Assembly (NCBI GenBank): GCA_005884745.1
Contig: VAZU01000205.1
Location: 4,111-9,244 of the forward strand
Reading direction: 5' to 3'
Source of the DNA: Alphaproteobacteria bacterium
Lineage (GTDB): Bacteria > Pseudomonadota > Alphaproteobacteria > Rhizobiales > Xanthobacteraceae
DNA length: 5,134 nt
The notes beneath the pieces are model-generated. The model saw only the letters and a list, made by a program, of their open reading frames with translations. It did not search any database and was not told the DNA's origin. Of this stretch, positions 1 to 5,134 are shown piece by piece. How positions within the stretch are numbered: position 1 is the stretch's first letter; every line of letters begins with the position of its first letter. A program made the translations under genes and the position numbers.

Positions 1-42
1 AAGGCGGGCATTCCCCGTCGTCCAATCCTCCGGTCCACATGA
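1..42 (+). CDS. 3' end of an upstream gene (partial, unidentified)
   Basis: The first frame is open from base 1 and ends at TGA 40-42, giving the C-terminal residues KAGIPRRPILRST. The stop overlaps the ATG of the cyclase gene in an ATGA arrangement (39-42), the usual sign of translational coupling between consecutive operon genes. The cyclase start has no clear Shine-Dalgarno sequence (the bases before it are CTCCGGTCCAC), which fits translation by re-initiation after an upstream gene. Only 13 codons are visible, so the product cannot be identified, and a short chance open frame is possible in DNA this GC-rich. Confidence 0.45.
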   Translation, partial: KAGIPRRPILRST

Positions 43-2255
43 CCGTCACCGCGACGCGCTTCTATCTCCTCTTCGTCCTGGCGCTGCTAGCGGCGGCGAC
101 GCTGGTGCGCGCGGTGGATCCGTTCTTCGTGCGTGCGCTGCGCCTGATCGCCTTCGATTCCTATCAGCAGCTCGCGCCGCAATCCTACGATGCGCGGCTG
201 CCGGTCCGCATCGTCGACATCGACGAAGAATCGCTGGCGAAGCTCGGGCAATGGCCGTGGCCGCGAACCAAGATGCGCGACCTCCTCGTCGAGCTGACCG
301 GCAAAGGCGCCGCGGTCGTCGGCTTCGATATCCTGTTCGCCGAGCCCGACCGCACCTCGGTCGAGGAGATCGTCAAGCATTTGCCCCCCGTGCAGGCCGA
401 CGTGCTGATGGAGAAAGCGGCGGGTGAGCCCACCAACGACCAGACCTTTGCGGCGGCGCTGAAAGAGGCGCCGAGCGTGCTTGCGACGAGCCTCGGCGGC
501 AGCGCAAACGCCGCGCCGCCCGCCAAGGCCGGGTTTGCCATTGCGGGCGATGATCCGCGGCGGCTGGTGCCCTCGTTCCGGGGGGCGACCGGAAATCTGC
601 CGATTTTTGATGCGGCCGCGCACGGGATCGGCGCCATCAACTGGATCCCGGATCGCGACCAGGTCGTGCGCCGGGCGCCGCTGATCTTTCGGGTCGGCGA
701 TGCGCTGGTGCCCTCGCTCGCGGCCGAGCTGCTGCGCGTCGCGCAAGGCGCGAGCAGCTATGTGCTCAAGGCCGCGAACGCCAGCGGCGAGACCGCGTTC
801 GGCAAAAACACCGGCCTCAACCACGTGAAAATCGGCGATCTCGAAGTCCCGACCAACGCCGATGGCGTCATCGTCGTGAAATTCCGTCCCGGCAATCCGG
901 CCGCCTATCTCCCGGCCTGGAAGGTGATGTCCGGCGAAGTGCCCCGGGAGAATATAGAGGGACGGATCATCCTGGTCGGCACCAGTGCGCCCGGCCTGCT
1001 CGATCTGCGGGCAACGCCGCTCGAGGCCGCGGTGCCCGGCGTGGAGATCCATGCGCAACTGCTGGAGCACATTCTGGCCGAACGCTCGCTCACGCGGCCG
1101 GATTATGCGCTCGCGCTCGAAGAAGCCGTGATCGTTGTGCTGGGGATCCTGCTCGCGCTGATCCTGCCGCGCGTCTCCGCGAGCATGGCGGCGACAATCG
1201 GCGTTTGCAGCATCCTCGCGCTGTTCGTCGGCGGCTGGATTGCGTTTCGCCGCTGGGGCCTGCTGCTGGATCCCATGTACCCGGCCCTGGCGGTGGGCTG
1301 TATGACCGCGGGCATCACCTTTCAGGTCTACCGGCGGGTCGAGGCGCAGCGCGGCGAGATCCGCGCCGCCTTCGGCCGCTATCTCGCGCCCGCCGTGATC
1401 GAGGAGATCATCGCCGATCCCGACAAGCTCGAGCTCGGCGGCGAACTCCGCGAGCTCACGCTGATGTTCTGCGACGTGCGCAATTTCACCTCGATCTCCG
1501 AGCATCTCAGCGCCGTCGAGCTGACGCATTTCATCAATGAGCTGCTCACGCCGTTGAGTGAGGTCATCCTGGCCCACCGCGGCACCATCGACAAATACAT
1601 GGGCGACGCCATCATGGCATTCTGGAACGCGCCGCTCGACGAGCCGCAACACGCCGAGCACGCGTGCCTGGCGGCGCTGGAAATGGTCGCCGCAATGGAG
1701 GCGCTGAACCGGGACTGGGAGGAGCAGGCCGCGCGCACGGGGCGGCCGTTCCGTCACGTCAATATCGGCATCGGCATCAACACCGGGCAGTGCTGCGTCG
1801 GCAACCTCGGCTCGACCTATCGCTTCGATTATTCGGCCGTGGGCGACGAAGTCAACGTGACCTCGCGCCTCGAGGGCCTGACCAAGCTCTACGGCGTCAC
1901 CGCGGTCGTCGGCGAAGCGACGCTGGCAAAGTCTGGACAAAAATTTCCCGCGCTCGAGCTCGACGTGGTCGCGGTCAAGGGCCGCACGCGTTCGACCCGC
2001 GTCTTCACCTTCCTCGAACTTTTGAGCCACCAACCGAACCGCCTCGACGGCTTGCAGCAAAAGCACGGCGAGTTCCTGGCGGCCTATCGCGCCCGACGCT
2101 GGGACGAGGCGGAGCGTTTGCTAGGCGAATGTCAGGAATTCGGAGTTGCGCGGCTGGCGACCTATTACTCGCTGTTCGCCGCGCGCATCGCGGCGCTGCG
2201 GAACACGCCGCCGCCGCCCGAGTGGGACGGCTCGTTCGCGATGACGGAGAAATAA
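39..2255 (+). CDS. CHASE2-domain class III adenylate/guanylate cyclase, membrane-bound
   Basis: This is a 738-residue sensor cyclase predicted to make cAMP from ATP in the cytoplasm in response to an extracytoplasmic signal. An N-terminal membrane segment (about residues 8-23) leads into a periplasmic CHASE2 domain (about 30-345; RIVDIDEESLAKLGQWPWPR at 57-76, the GFDILFAEPD block at 95-104, the ILVGTSAPGLLDLRATP block near 311-327). Three membrane segments follow (about 360-378, 383-402, 412-430). A short linker then leads to the cyclase domain (about 470-660). Metal-binding Asp are seen in FCDVRNFT (D479) and KYMGDAIMAFW (D523). The purine-selecting Lys is K519, and the transition-state pair is N606 and R610 in VGDEVNVTSR. 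The partner of K519 is Ser (S599) where many cyclases have Asp, a class IIIb-like pattern. Residues 660-738 form a helical TPR-like tail ending PPPPEWDGSFAMTEK, typical of CHASE2 cyclases. All catalytic positions are present, so it should be active. The ligand is unknown. The ATG at 39 overlaps the upstream stop. Confidence 0.93.
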   Translation: MTVTATRFYLLFVLALLAAATLVRAVDPFFVRALRLIAFDSYQQLAPQSYDARLPVRIVDIDEESLAKLGQWPWPRTKMRDLLVELTGKGAAVVGFDILFAEPDRTSVEEIVKHLPPVQADVLMEKAAGEPTNDQTFAAALKEAPSVLATSLGGSANAAPPAKAGFAIAGDDPRRLVPSFRGATGNLPIFDAAAHGIGAINWIPDRDQVVRRAPLIFRVGDALVPSLAAELLRVAQGASSYVLKAANASGETAFGKNTGLNHVKIGDLEVPTNADGVIVVKFRPGNPAAYLPAWKVMSGEVPRENIEGRIILVGTSAPGLLDLRATPLEAAVPGVEIHAQLLEHILAERSLTRPDYALALEEAVIVVLGILLALILPRVSASMAATIGVCSILALFVGGWIAFRRWGLLLDPMYPALAVGCMTAGITFQVYRRVEAQRGEIRAAFGRYLAPAVIEEIIADPDKLELGGELRELTLMFCDVRNFTSISEHLSAVELTHFINELLTPLSEVILAHRGTIDKYMGDAIMAFWNAPLDEPQHAEHACLAALEMVAAMEALNRDWEEQAARTGRPFRHVNIGIGINTGQCCVGNLGSTYRFDYSAVGDEVNVTSRLEGLTKLYGVTAVVGEATLAKSGQKFPALELDVVAVKGRTRSTRVFTFLELLSHQPNRLDGLQQKHGEFLAAYRARRWDEAERLLGECQEFGVARLATYYSLFAARIAALRNTPPPPEWDGSFAMTEK

Positions 2256-2269
2256 CCGGGACGACGTCG

Positions 2270-2391
2270 CGTAGGGTGGGCAAAATCGGCTCCTCGACCG
2301 AACGGCTTGCTCCAAGCCTTGCCAGCGATTTTGCCCACGCGGAAATCAACGCGGTGGGCACGGCACGTTCCGCGCCTTTGCCCACCCTACG
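2270..2391. repeat. Nested palindromic intergenic element (REP/BIME-like)
   Basis: The ends are a perfect 15-bp inverted repeat: CGTAGGGTGGGCAAA at 2270-2284 and TTTGCCCACCCTACG at 2377-2391. Inside, 2276-2288 (GTGGGCAAAATCG) pairs perfectly over 13 bp with 2326-2338. That hairpin's loop holds a further stem, GGCTT 2304-2308 with AAGCC 2314-2318. A second GTGGGCA (2354-2360) can pair either with TGCCCAC at 2332-2338 or with TGCCCAC at 2379-2385. The RNA could therefore form a closed multi-branch structure or two separate hairpins. No ORF is evident inside. GTAGGGTGGGC-type palindromes are, from memory, common dispersed intergenic elements in Bradyrhizobium-like genomes. Lying between two convergent genes, it may also serve as a two-way transcription end or a mRNA stabiliser. 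Confidence 0.75.
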
Positions 2392-2394
2392 TAA

Positions 2395-2410
2395 CTCCCC
2401 TTACGGGGAG
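2395..2410. terminator. GC-rich hairpin between convergent genes, possible terminator
   Basis: CTCCCC (2395-2400) and GGGGAG (2405-2410) form a perfect 6-bp stem with a TTAC loop, just downstream of the minus-strand barrel gene. No T-tract follows on either strand, so it is not a canonical intrinsic terminator. It could still cooperate with the larger palindrome beside it to end transcription from both sides. Confidence 0.35.
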
Positions 2411-2433
2411 GTAAAGCGCGCGCGCTTCCGCCA

Positions 2434-3609
2434 TCAAAACCGGGCGGCGACGGTCGCGGCGACGATATGATCGTTGAAGCTGACGGTCGGGTCGTTCGAA
2501 TGATCGTGCTGGAACTTGTACTCGAGCCGCAGGTCGCGATGATAGGCGAACAGGTTCGGGAACACCACCGCCGCGCCGGGAATGACGAGAAAATCGCGGC
2601 GCCGCTCGGTCAGACTTCCGACGATGTCGGAGCGGTAGACGCGCTCGATCAGCGTGAGGTTGGCTCCGATCACCAGCCATTCGAACAGGCCGTGATAGAG
2701 TTCGACCTTGCCGCCGCCCTCGATATAGGCGCCGGGATCGACGTCGATCAGCAGCGGGGTGAGGACCACACTGCCCTGAATGTCGCTCCAGCGCACCCAG
2801 GGCGACACGATCAGCAGGTCGTTGGGGGCGAGCCGGAACGAGAATTTTCCGACCACGTCCGCATAGAATCCGCGCTGCGAGGGCCAGAACGAATCGTAAT
2901 CCCGGTATGCCACGCGGAAGCGCAAGCCGCGATACAGCCCTTGCAAATAATCCTCGAACGTCGCCATGGCGGCGGCCTCGCCATAGAAGAAGCGGCCGTC
3001 GAAATAGGTGGCGGCGCCGCCCAGCGCCGGGTGAAACAGCAGCCCCGGGACGAGATCGAGAACGGGGCCGGTCGTCGCGCCGACGTAGCCGTAATTGAGA
3101 TCATGTTCATTGGAATGCAGGAGCCCATAGGCCAAGGCGGTCGTGCGCCAGCGGACGTCGGCAATCGTGCGTTCGTCCCGCATCGCCAACGTTGCAAGCG
3201 CCTGCGCCTCCGCGCGGGCGCCCGAGGGGAGATAGCGCGGGTTGGTCTCGCCGACGGCGCCGAGTTCCGCGGTGAATTGCGTCGCGTTCGGCTGCAGGCG
3301 CCGGCGTACGCGCTGCAGCCCTGCCTGCGCTTCGAGGTTGCCGGGATCGTTCACGAGCACGCGCTCGTAAGCCGCGAGCGCCCAGCGCAGCTTGCCGCTC
3401 GCCTCGGCAAGCTCGGCATAGCGCAGATTGAGCTGGGAATTGGTCGGATCGCGGAGAATCTGGGCATAGACGCGCGTCAGCTCCGCCGGCGCGCCGGGAC
3501 CGGGCCCCGGCTCGATAGGCTCGGCCGCGCCGACCGGCGAGCCGACTAGCATCGCGGCGATGAGCGTCGCGATGGCGAAGAGAACGCGCTGCATGGCCCC
3601 CCCGCGCAC
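2434..3609 (-). CDS. Exported TPR protein with C-terminal outer-membrane beta-barrel domain
   Basis: The 391-residue product begins with a signal peptide: basic MRGGAMQR, hydrophobic core VLFAIATLIAAMLVG, then SPVGAAEP with likely cleavage near residue 28. A Pro/Gly stretch (32-41) precedes a TPR-like helical region (about 43-106; the PTNSQLNLRYAELAEASGK and ALAAYERVLVNDPGNLEAQ blocks). Residues from about 112 to 391 show alternating hydrophobic/polar strands rich in Tyr, Phe and Trp (for example GLRFRVAYRDYDSF and DLRLEYKFQHDH) and end in VAATVAARF. A final Phe preceded by alternating hydrophobics is the C-terminal signature of BAM-inserted outer-membrane proteins. TPR followed by a barrel of about 280 residues resembles the layout of Slam/DUF560 proteins, but family membership cannot be shown here. 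The GTG at 3609 has GGGGAG 7 nt upstream. An ATG at 3594 would give 386 residues and an equally good signal peptide. The gene converges on the cyclase gene and diverges from the FecR gene. Confidence 0.8.
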   Translation of the reverse strand: MRGGAMQRVLFAIATLIAAMLVGSPVGAAEPIEPGPGPGAPAELTRVYAQILRDPTNSQLNLRYAELAEASGKLRWALAAYERVLVNDPGNLEAQAGLQRVRRRLQPNATQFTAELGAVGETNPRYLPSGARAEAQALATLAMRDERTIADVRWRTTALAYGLLHSNEHDLNYGYVGATTGPVLDLVPGLLFHPALGGAATYFDGRFFYGEAAAMATFEDYLQGLYRGLRFRVAYRDYDSFWPSQRGFYADVVGKFSFRLAPNDLLIVSPWVRWSDIQGSVVLTPLLIDVDPGAYIEGGGKVELYHGLFEWLVIGANLTLIERVYRSDIVGSLTERRRDFLVIPGAAVVFPNLFAYHRDLRLEYKFQHDHSNDPTVSFNDHIVAATVAARF

Positions 3610-3616
3610 GACCCAG

Positions 3617-3622
3617 CTCCCC
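3617..3622 (-). promoter_or_regulatory. Shine-Dalgarno sequence for the TPR/barrel gene
   Basis: On the minus strand, GGGGAG lies 7 nt before the GTG at 3609. It favours that start over the ATG at 3594, which is preceded only by a run of seven G two bases away. Confidence 0.5.
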
Positions 3623-3667
3623 GCATGGAAATTACCGCGCCCGGGGGCTTTGCCTAGTGCAAAAAAA

Positions 3668-3677
3668 CCACATGTGG
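3668..3677. promoter_or_regulatory. Perfect palindrome CCACATGTGG beside a seven-base A/T run
   Basis: A 10-bp perfect palindrome (CCACATGTGG) directly abuts seven A at 3661-3667. It sits about 60 bp upstream of the barrel gene start, in the divergent intergenic region. Its symmetry and place suit a small operator or a protein-bound promoter element. Read on the minus strand it is a weak stem followed by T7, but the palindrome leaves no good loop for a terminator. The function is inferred from position only. Confidence 0.25.
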
Positions 3678-3721
3678 CTGGCGTTATGAGGTGATTCGAG
3701 GACCGCGCACAGCAGGGGTTG

Positions 3722-3738
3722 GGCGCGAAAATCGCGCC
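3722..3738. repeat. Inverted repeat GGCGCGA-AAA-TCGCGCC
   Basis: A perfect 7-bp inverted repeat with a 3-base AAA spacer lies in the divergent intergenic region, about 140 bp upstream of the FecR gene start. It could be a regulator-binding site or a hairpin in the leader RNA. No T-run follows it. Confidence 0.4.
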
Positions 3739-3740
3739 AT

Positions 3741-3779
3741 GTCACGCCGCGTCGCTTCGAATTCGGCTACGCGTGTGAC
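3741..3779. repeat. Imperfect stem-loop in the FecR gene leader region
   Basis: GTCAC (3741-3745) pairs with GTGAC (3775-3779) and CGCGT (3748-3752) pairs with ACGCG (3769-3773), separated by a small internal loop. The top of the hairpin contains CGAATTCG. Together with the neighbouring 17-bp hairpin it suggests a structured leader or a regulator-binding region ahead of the FecR gene. The evidence is base pairing only. Confidence 0.25.
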
Positions 3780-3864
3780 GCAATTGCAACAACGCCCGCG
3801 CTGCTGGTGTGCTACCATGACAACTTGGGGGAGTCCGGACGAGGAAGTCCGGGATGGCCGCGGC

Positions 3865-3870
3865 GGGGAG
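3865..3870 (+). promoter_or_regulatory. Shine-Dalgarno sequence for the FecR-domain gene
   Basis: GGGGAG lies 6 nt before the ATG at 3877. Its quality and spacing decide the start, because the reading frame stays open upstream as far as a GTG at 3691 and includes in-frame ATGs at 3739 and 3817. Those longer versions would put a basic, non-hydrophobic stretch before the signal peptide. Confidence 0.7.
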
Positions 3871-3876
3871 AGCAGG

Positions 3877-4668
3877 ATGCGGGCCGTAATCGGACTGGCC
3901 GCCATCGTTGCGTTGATTTCGGCACTGCAGGCCGATCCTGCCGCCGCGGAACCGAAGATCGGGGTGGCATCCGCGGCCAGGAACCAGGTGCAGGGCGTCA
4001 TCGGCGGCGGCGCGCGCACGCTCTCGGCGGGAAGCGACGTCTTCTCCAACGAGGTCGTGCGCACGGGTGATGACAGTCTGGCGCAGCTGTTGTTTCTCGA
4101 CGCGACCAGCCTGAGCGTGGGGGCGCGATCGGAAGTCAAGCTCGACCGCTTCGTCTACAATCCCGAGCGCAAGACCGGAAACGTGGTGATCGAGGCGAGC
4201 CGCGGCGCCTTTCGTTTCGTCAGCGGCTCGCAAGCTCCGACCAATTACACCATCAAGACGCCGCTGGCGACGATCGGGGTGCGCGGCACCATCGTCGACG
4301 GGTATATCAAAGGCGCCTTTCAAAACGACGCTCAGCACCCCTACACCGTGACCAGCATTCAGATCATCGTGTGGGAAGGCCATGCATTCGTGACGGCATT
4401 CGGCACCACGACCGATTTGGGTCCCGGACAGGCGCTGTTCGTTTCCAGCAACGGCCAAGTGGTTCCCGTGTTGTGGGACGGCACGGCGTTCGACAACCTC
4501 TTCAACGTGAATTTCCCGCTGTACGGAAGGCAATGGGATCTCGATCCGGGGTTTATTCCTCAGCCCGACAACCCGCTCGATCTCATCGATCAGCTCAACG
4601 CGAAGGGCTTGCAGGGGCTGCCGTTGCCGGCGCCACCGAACACCGGAAGCCCCACGCGGGGGCGCTGA
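3877..4668 (+). CDS. Exported FecR-domain protein
   Basis: The 263-residue product starts with a Sec signal peptide (MRAVIGLAAIVALISALQAD, then PAAAEP; likely cleavage after A24) and has no later membrane segment, so it is predicted to be periplasmic or secreted. The FecR domain (PF04773 type) covers about residues 35-150: VVRTGDDSLAQLLFLDATSL, SEVKLDRFVYNPERKTGNVV and the signature block near 123-142 with KTPLATIGVRGT. A beta-rich region (about 155-198: SIQIIVWEGHAFVTAF, then LGPGQALFVSSNGQVVPV) follows, and then a Pro-rich tail ending PAPPNTGSPTRGR. It lacks the N-terminal cytoplasmic anti-sigma helices of true FecR, and no FecI-type sigma factor is visible, so classical iron-citrate signalling is not implied. 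FecR-only secreted proteins often sit near CHASE2 cyclases, and a CHASE2 cyclase lies 1.6 kb away. It could present or scaffold a periplasmic ligand; that is inference. Confidence 0.85.
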   Translation: MRAVIGLAAIVALISALQADPAAAEPKIGVASAARNQVQGVIGGGARTLSAGSDVFSNEVVRTGDDSLAQLLFLDATSLSVGARSEVKLDRFVYNPERKTGNVVIEASRGAFRFVSGSQAPTNYTIKTPLATIGVRGTIVDGYIKGAFQNDAQHPYTVTSIQIIVWEGHAFVTAFGTTTDLGPGQALFVSSNGQVVPVLWDGTAFDNLFNVNFPLYGRQWDLDPGFIPQPDNPLDLIDQLNAKGLQGLPLPAPPNTGSPTRGR

Positions 4669-4735
4669 TCTTCTACTGTCCGCAGCCCGCTAGTGTTTCG
4701 TTCGCAGCGCGCCGCAATTAATTCCGAATGTGGCT

Positions 4736-4755
4736 ACTACGGACATCTGGACCAC
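4736..4755 (+). repeat. 20-bp direct repeat, copy 1
   Basis: actacggacatctggaccac is identical to 5114-5133, 378 bp downstream. In the frame of the downstream porin gene it reads YGHLDH and continues into AFFA, which looks like the end of a conserved barrel-strand motif. Here, however, it lies upstream of the GTG start, so it may be the remnant of a related gene copy or an assembly artefact. Confidence 0.85.
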
Positions 4756-4785
4756 GCCTTCTTTGCTAGTCCCGCGGGGCTCGCG

Positions 4786-5134
4786 GTGAAGTCATGGGCG
4801 TTTGCGGGCGCTTTGCTCGCCGTGTTGTGCGTGAGTGGCGTGGCCGAAGCTGGAGACCCGGCGGTCTACAAGGCCCCGCCTCCGGTTTCGGGTGCCGCCG
4901 CACCCGGCGTGTTTTATGCCGGCGTGTCGCTTGGCGGACGCTGGTCCGATACGGACTGGATGACCACGGCGATCGGTTCCCCGCCCTCCCCGCCGAATTT
5001 CGGCCCGGCAATTCCCGCGAGTTTCGGCAGCAGCACTGTCCGAATCGGTGGGCGCAGGCATCGAGGTCATGCTCCGGCGCAACTGGCTGGTCCGGCTGGA
5101 ATATCATTCGCCGACTACGGACATCTGGACCACA
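4786..5134 (+). pseudogene. Omp25/RopB-like porin-family outer-membrane protein, internally deleted and frame-disrupted, cut by the window edge
   Basis: From GTG 4786 the frame encodes a signal peptide (MKSWAFAGALLAVLCVSGVAEAGDP in outline), a VYKAPPP linker (28-33), a first barrel strand (GVFYAGVSLGGRW, 41-53) and FGSSTVRIGG (80-89). This is typical of rhizobial small outer-membrane barrels. In intact members VRIGG is followed by a GYNW-type motif and some 100 or more residues of barrel. Here, from 5045, the sequence jumps into the next frame, which reads SVGAGIEVMLRRNWLVRLEY, a typical late barrel strand. After 5107 the family-like reading (FADYGHLDH) returns to the first frame, as if one T were missing. 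So the middle of the barrel appears deleted at about 5043-5052, and a second frame change occurs near 5106. The start is supported only by a weak GCGGGG (4774-4779). Sequencing or assembly error is a real alternative, and the 3' end is unseen. Confidence 0.6.
5114..5133 (+). repeat. 20-bp direct repeat, copy 2
   Basis: Identical to 4736-4755. This copy lies in the expected coding context of the porin gene, reading DYGHLDH after a late barrel strand. The flanks differ at once (G before and A after, against T before and G after in copy 1). It ends one base before the window edge. Confidence 0.85.

Noticed and set aside
87..2066. 659-residue open frame on the minus strand, antisense to the cyclase
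   Set aside because: Its composition (rich in Arg, Asp, Gln, His and Gly, with no domain recognised) is that of a shadow frame in high-GC DNA, while the opposite strand has a clear full-length domain architecture.
2467..3549. 360-residue open frame on the plus strand, antisense to the TPR/barrel gene
   Set aside because: It has a shadow-type composition with no signal peptide or recognisable domain, whereas the minus strand gives a signal peptide, TPRs and a barrel ending in Phe.
3828..3856. GAGGAAGTCCGGG resembles the conserved 5' motif of bacterial RNase P RNA
   Set aside because: It lacks the exact GAGGAAAGTCCGGGC core and none of the other conserved RNase P regions follow; the FecR gene begins 20-odd bases later. 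It is best explained as chance plus a local AGTCCGG direct repeat (3832-3838, 3846-3852).
3691..3876. N-terminal extension of the FecR frame back to GTG 3691
   Set aside because: The extension is basic and Cys/Trp-containing and would bury the signal peptide; the ATG at 3877 has a strong, well-spaced GGGGAG.
4649..4663. GCCCC/GGGGC hairpin at the end of the FecR gene as a terminator
   Set aside because: The stem is only 5 bp, lies inside the coding region and is not followed by a T-run.
3877..4668. Classical FecR anti-sigma regulator of iron-citrate transport
   Set aside because: There is no cytoplasmic anti-sigma helix bundle, no transmembrane segment after the signal peptide, and no sigma factor or TonB receptor gene in the window.
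4766..5107. Minus-strand open frames opposite the porin gene
   Set aside because: They are Arg/Pro/His-rich shadow frames; the plus strand encodes the recognisable signal peptide and barrel strands.
1..5134. CRISPR array, tRNA, rRNA, transposase or integrase
   Set aside because: I saw no regularly spaced repeats, no cloverleaf with a T-loop motif, no rRNA-like conserved blocks and no recombinase motifs.

Overview
The window looks like chromosomal DNA from a high-GC alphaproteobacterium, most likely a Bradyrhizobium/Rhodopseudomonas-type member of the Hyphomicrobiales. This rests on codon usage, on an outer-membrane protein N-terminus with a VYKAPPP motif, and on a palindromic intergenic element built on GTAGGGTGGGC. 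The assignment comes from recognition, not from a search.

Layout. (1) Positions 1-42 hold the last 13 codons of an upstream + strand reading frame; its TGA overlaps the next ATG as ATGA. (2) Positions 39-2255 (+) encode a 738-residue CHASE2-domain class III nucleotide cyclase. (3) Positions 2256-2433 are a convergent intergenic region filled by a nested inverted-repeat element and a small GC hairpin. (4) Positions 2434-3609 (-) encode an exported protein with a short TPR region and a predicted C-terminal outer-membrane beta barrel ending in Phe. (5) Positions 3610-3876 are a divergent intergenic region with several small palindromes. (6) Positions 3877-4668 (+) encode an exported FecR-domain protein. 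(7) Positions 4669-4785 are a short spacer carrying one copy of a 20-bp direct repeat. (8) From 4786 to the window edge lies the start of an Omp25/RopB-like porin-family gene. It appears to have lost the middle of its barrel and to carry two frame changes; the second 20-bp repeat copy lies at its end.

How the genes may work together. Three of the products are envelope-facing: a cyclase with a periplasmic CHASE2 sensor, a secreted FecR-domain protein, and a TPR plus beta-barrel protein predicted in the outer membrane. CHASE2 cyclases and FecR-domain proteins are, to my knowledge, repeatedly found near each other, so a loose envelope-sensing locus with a cAMP output is a reasonable hypothesis. 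Nothing in the sequence proves that they act together, and the genes are not one operon: the barrel gene converges on the cyclase gene and diverges from the FecR gene. The most unusual DNA is the nested palindrome at 2270-2391 and the damaged or misassembled porin gene with its 20-bp repeat at the right end.
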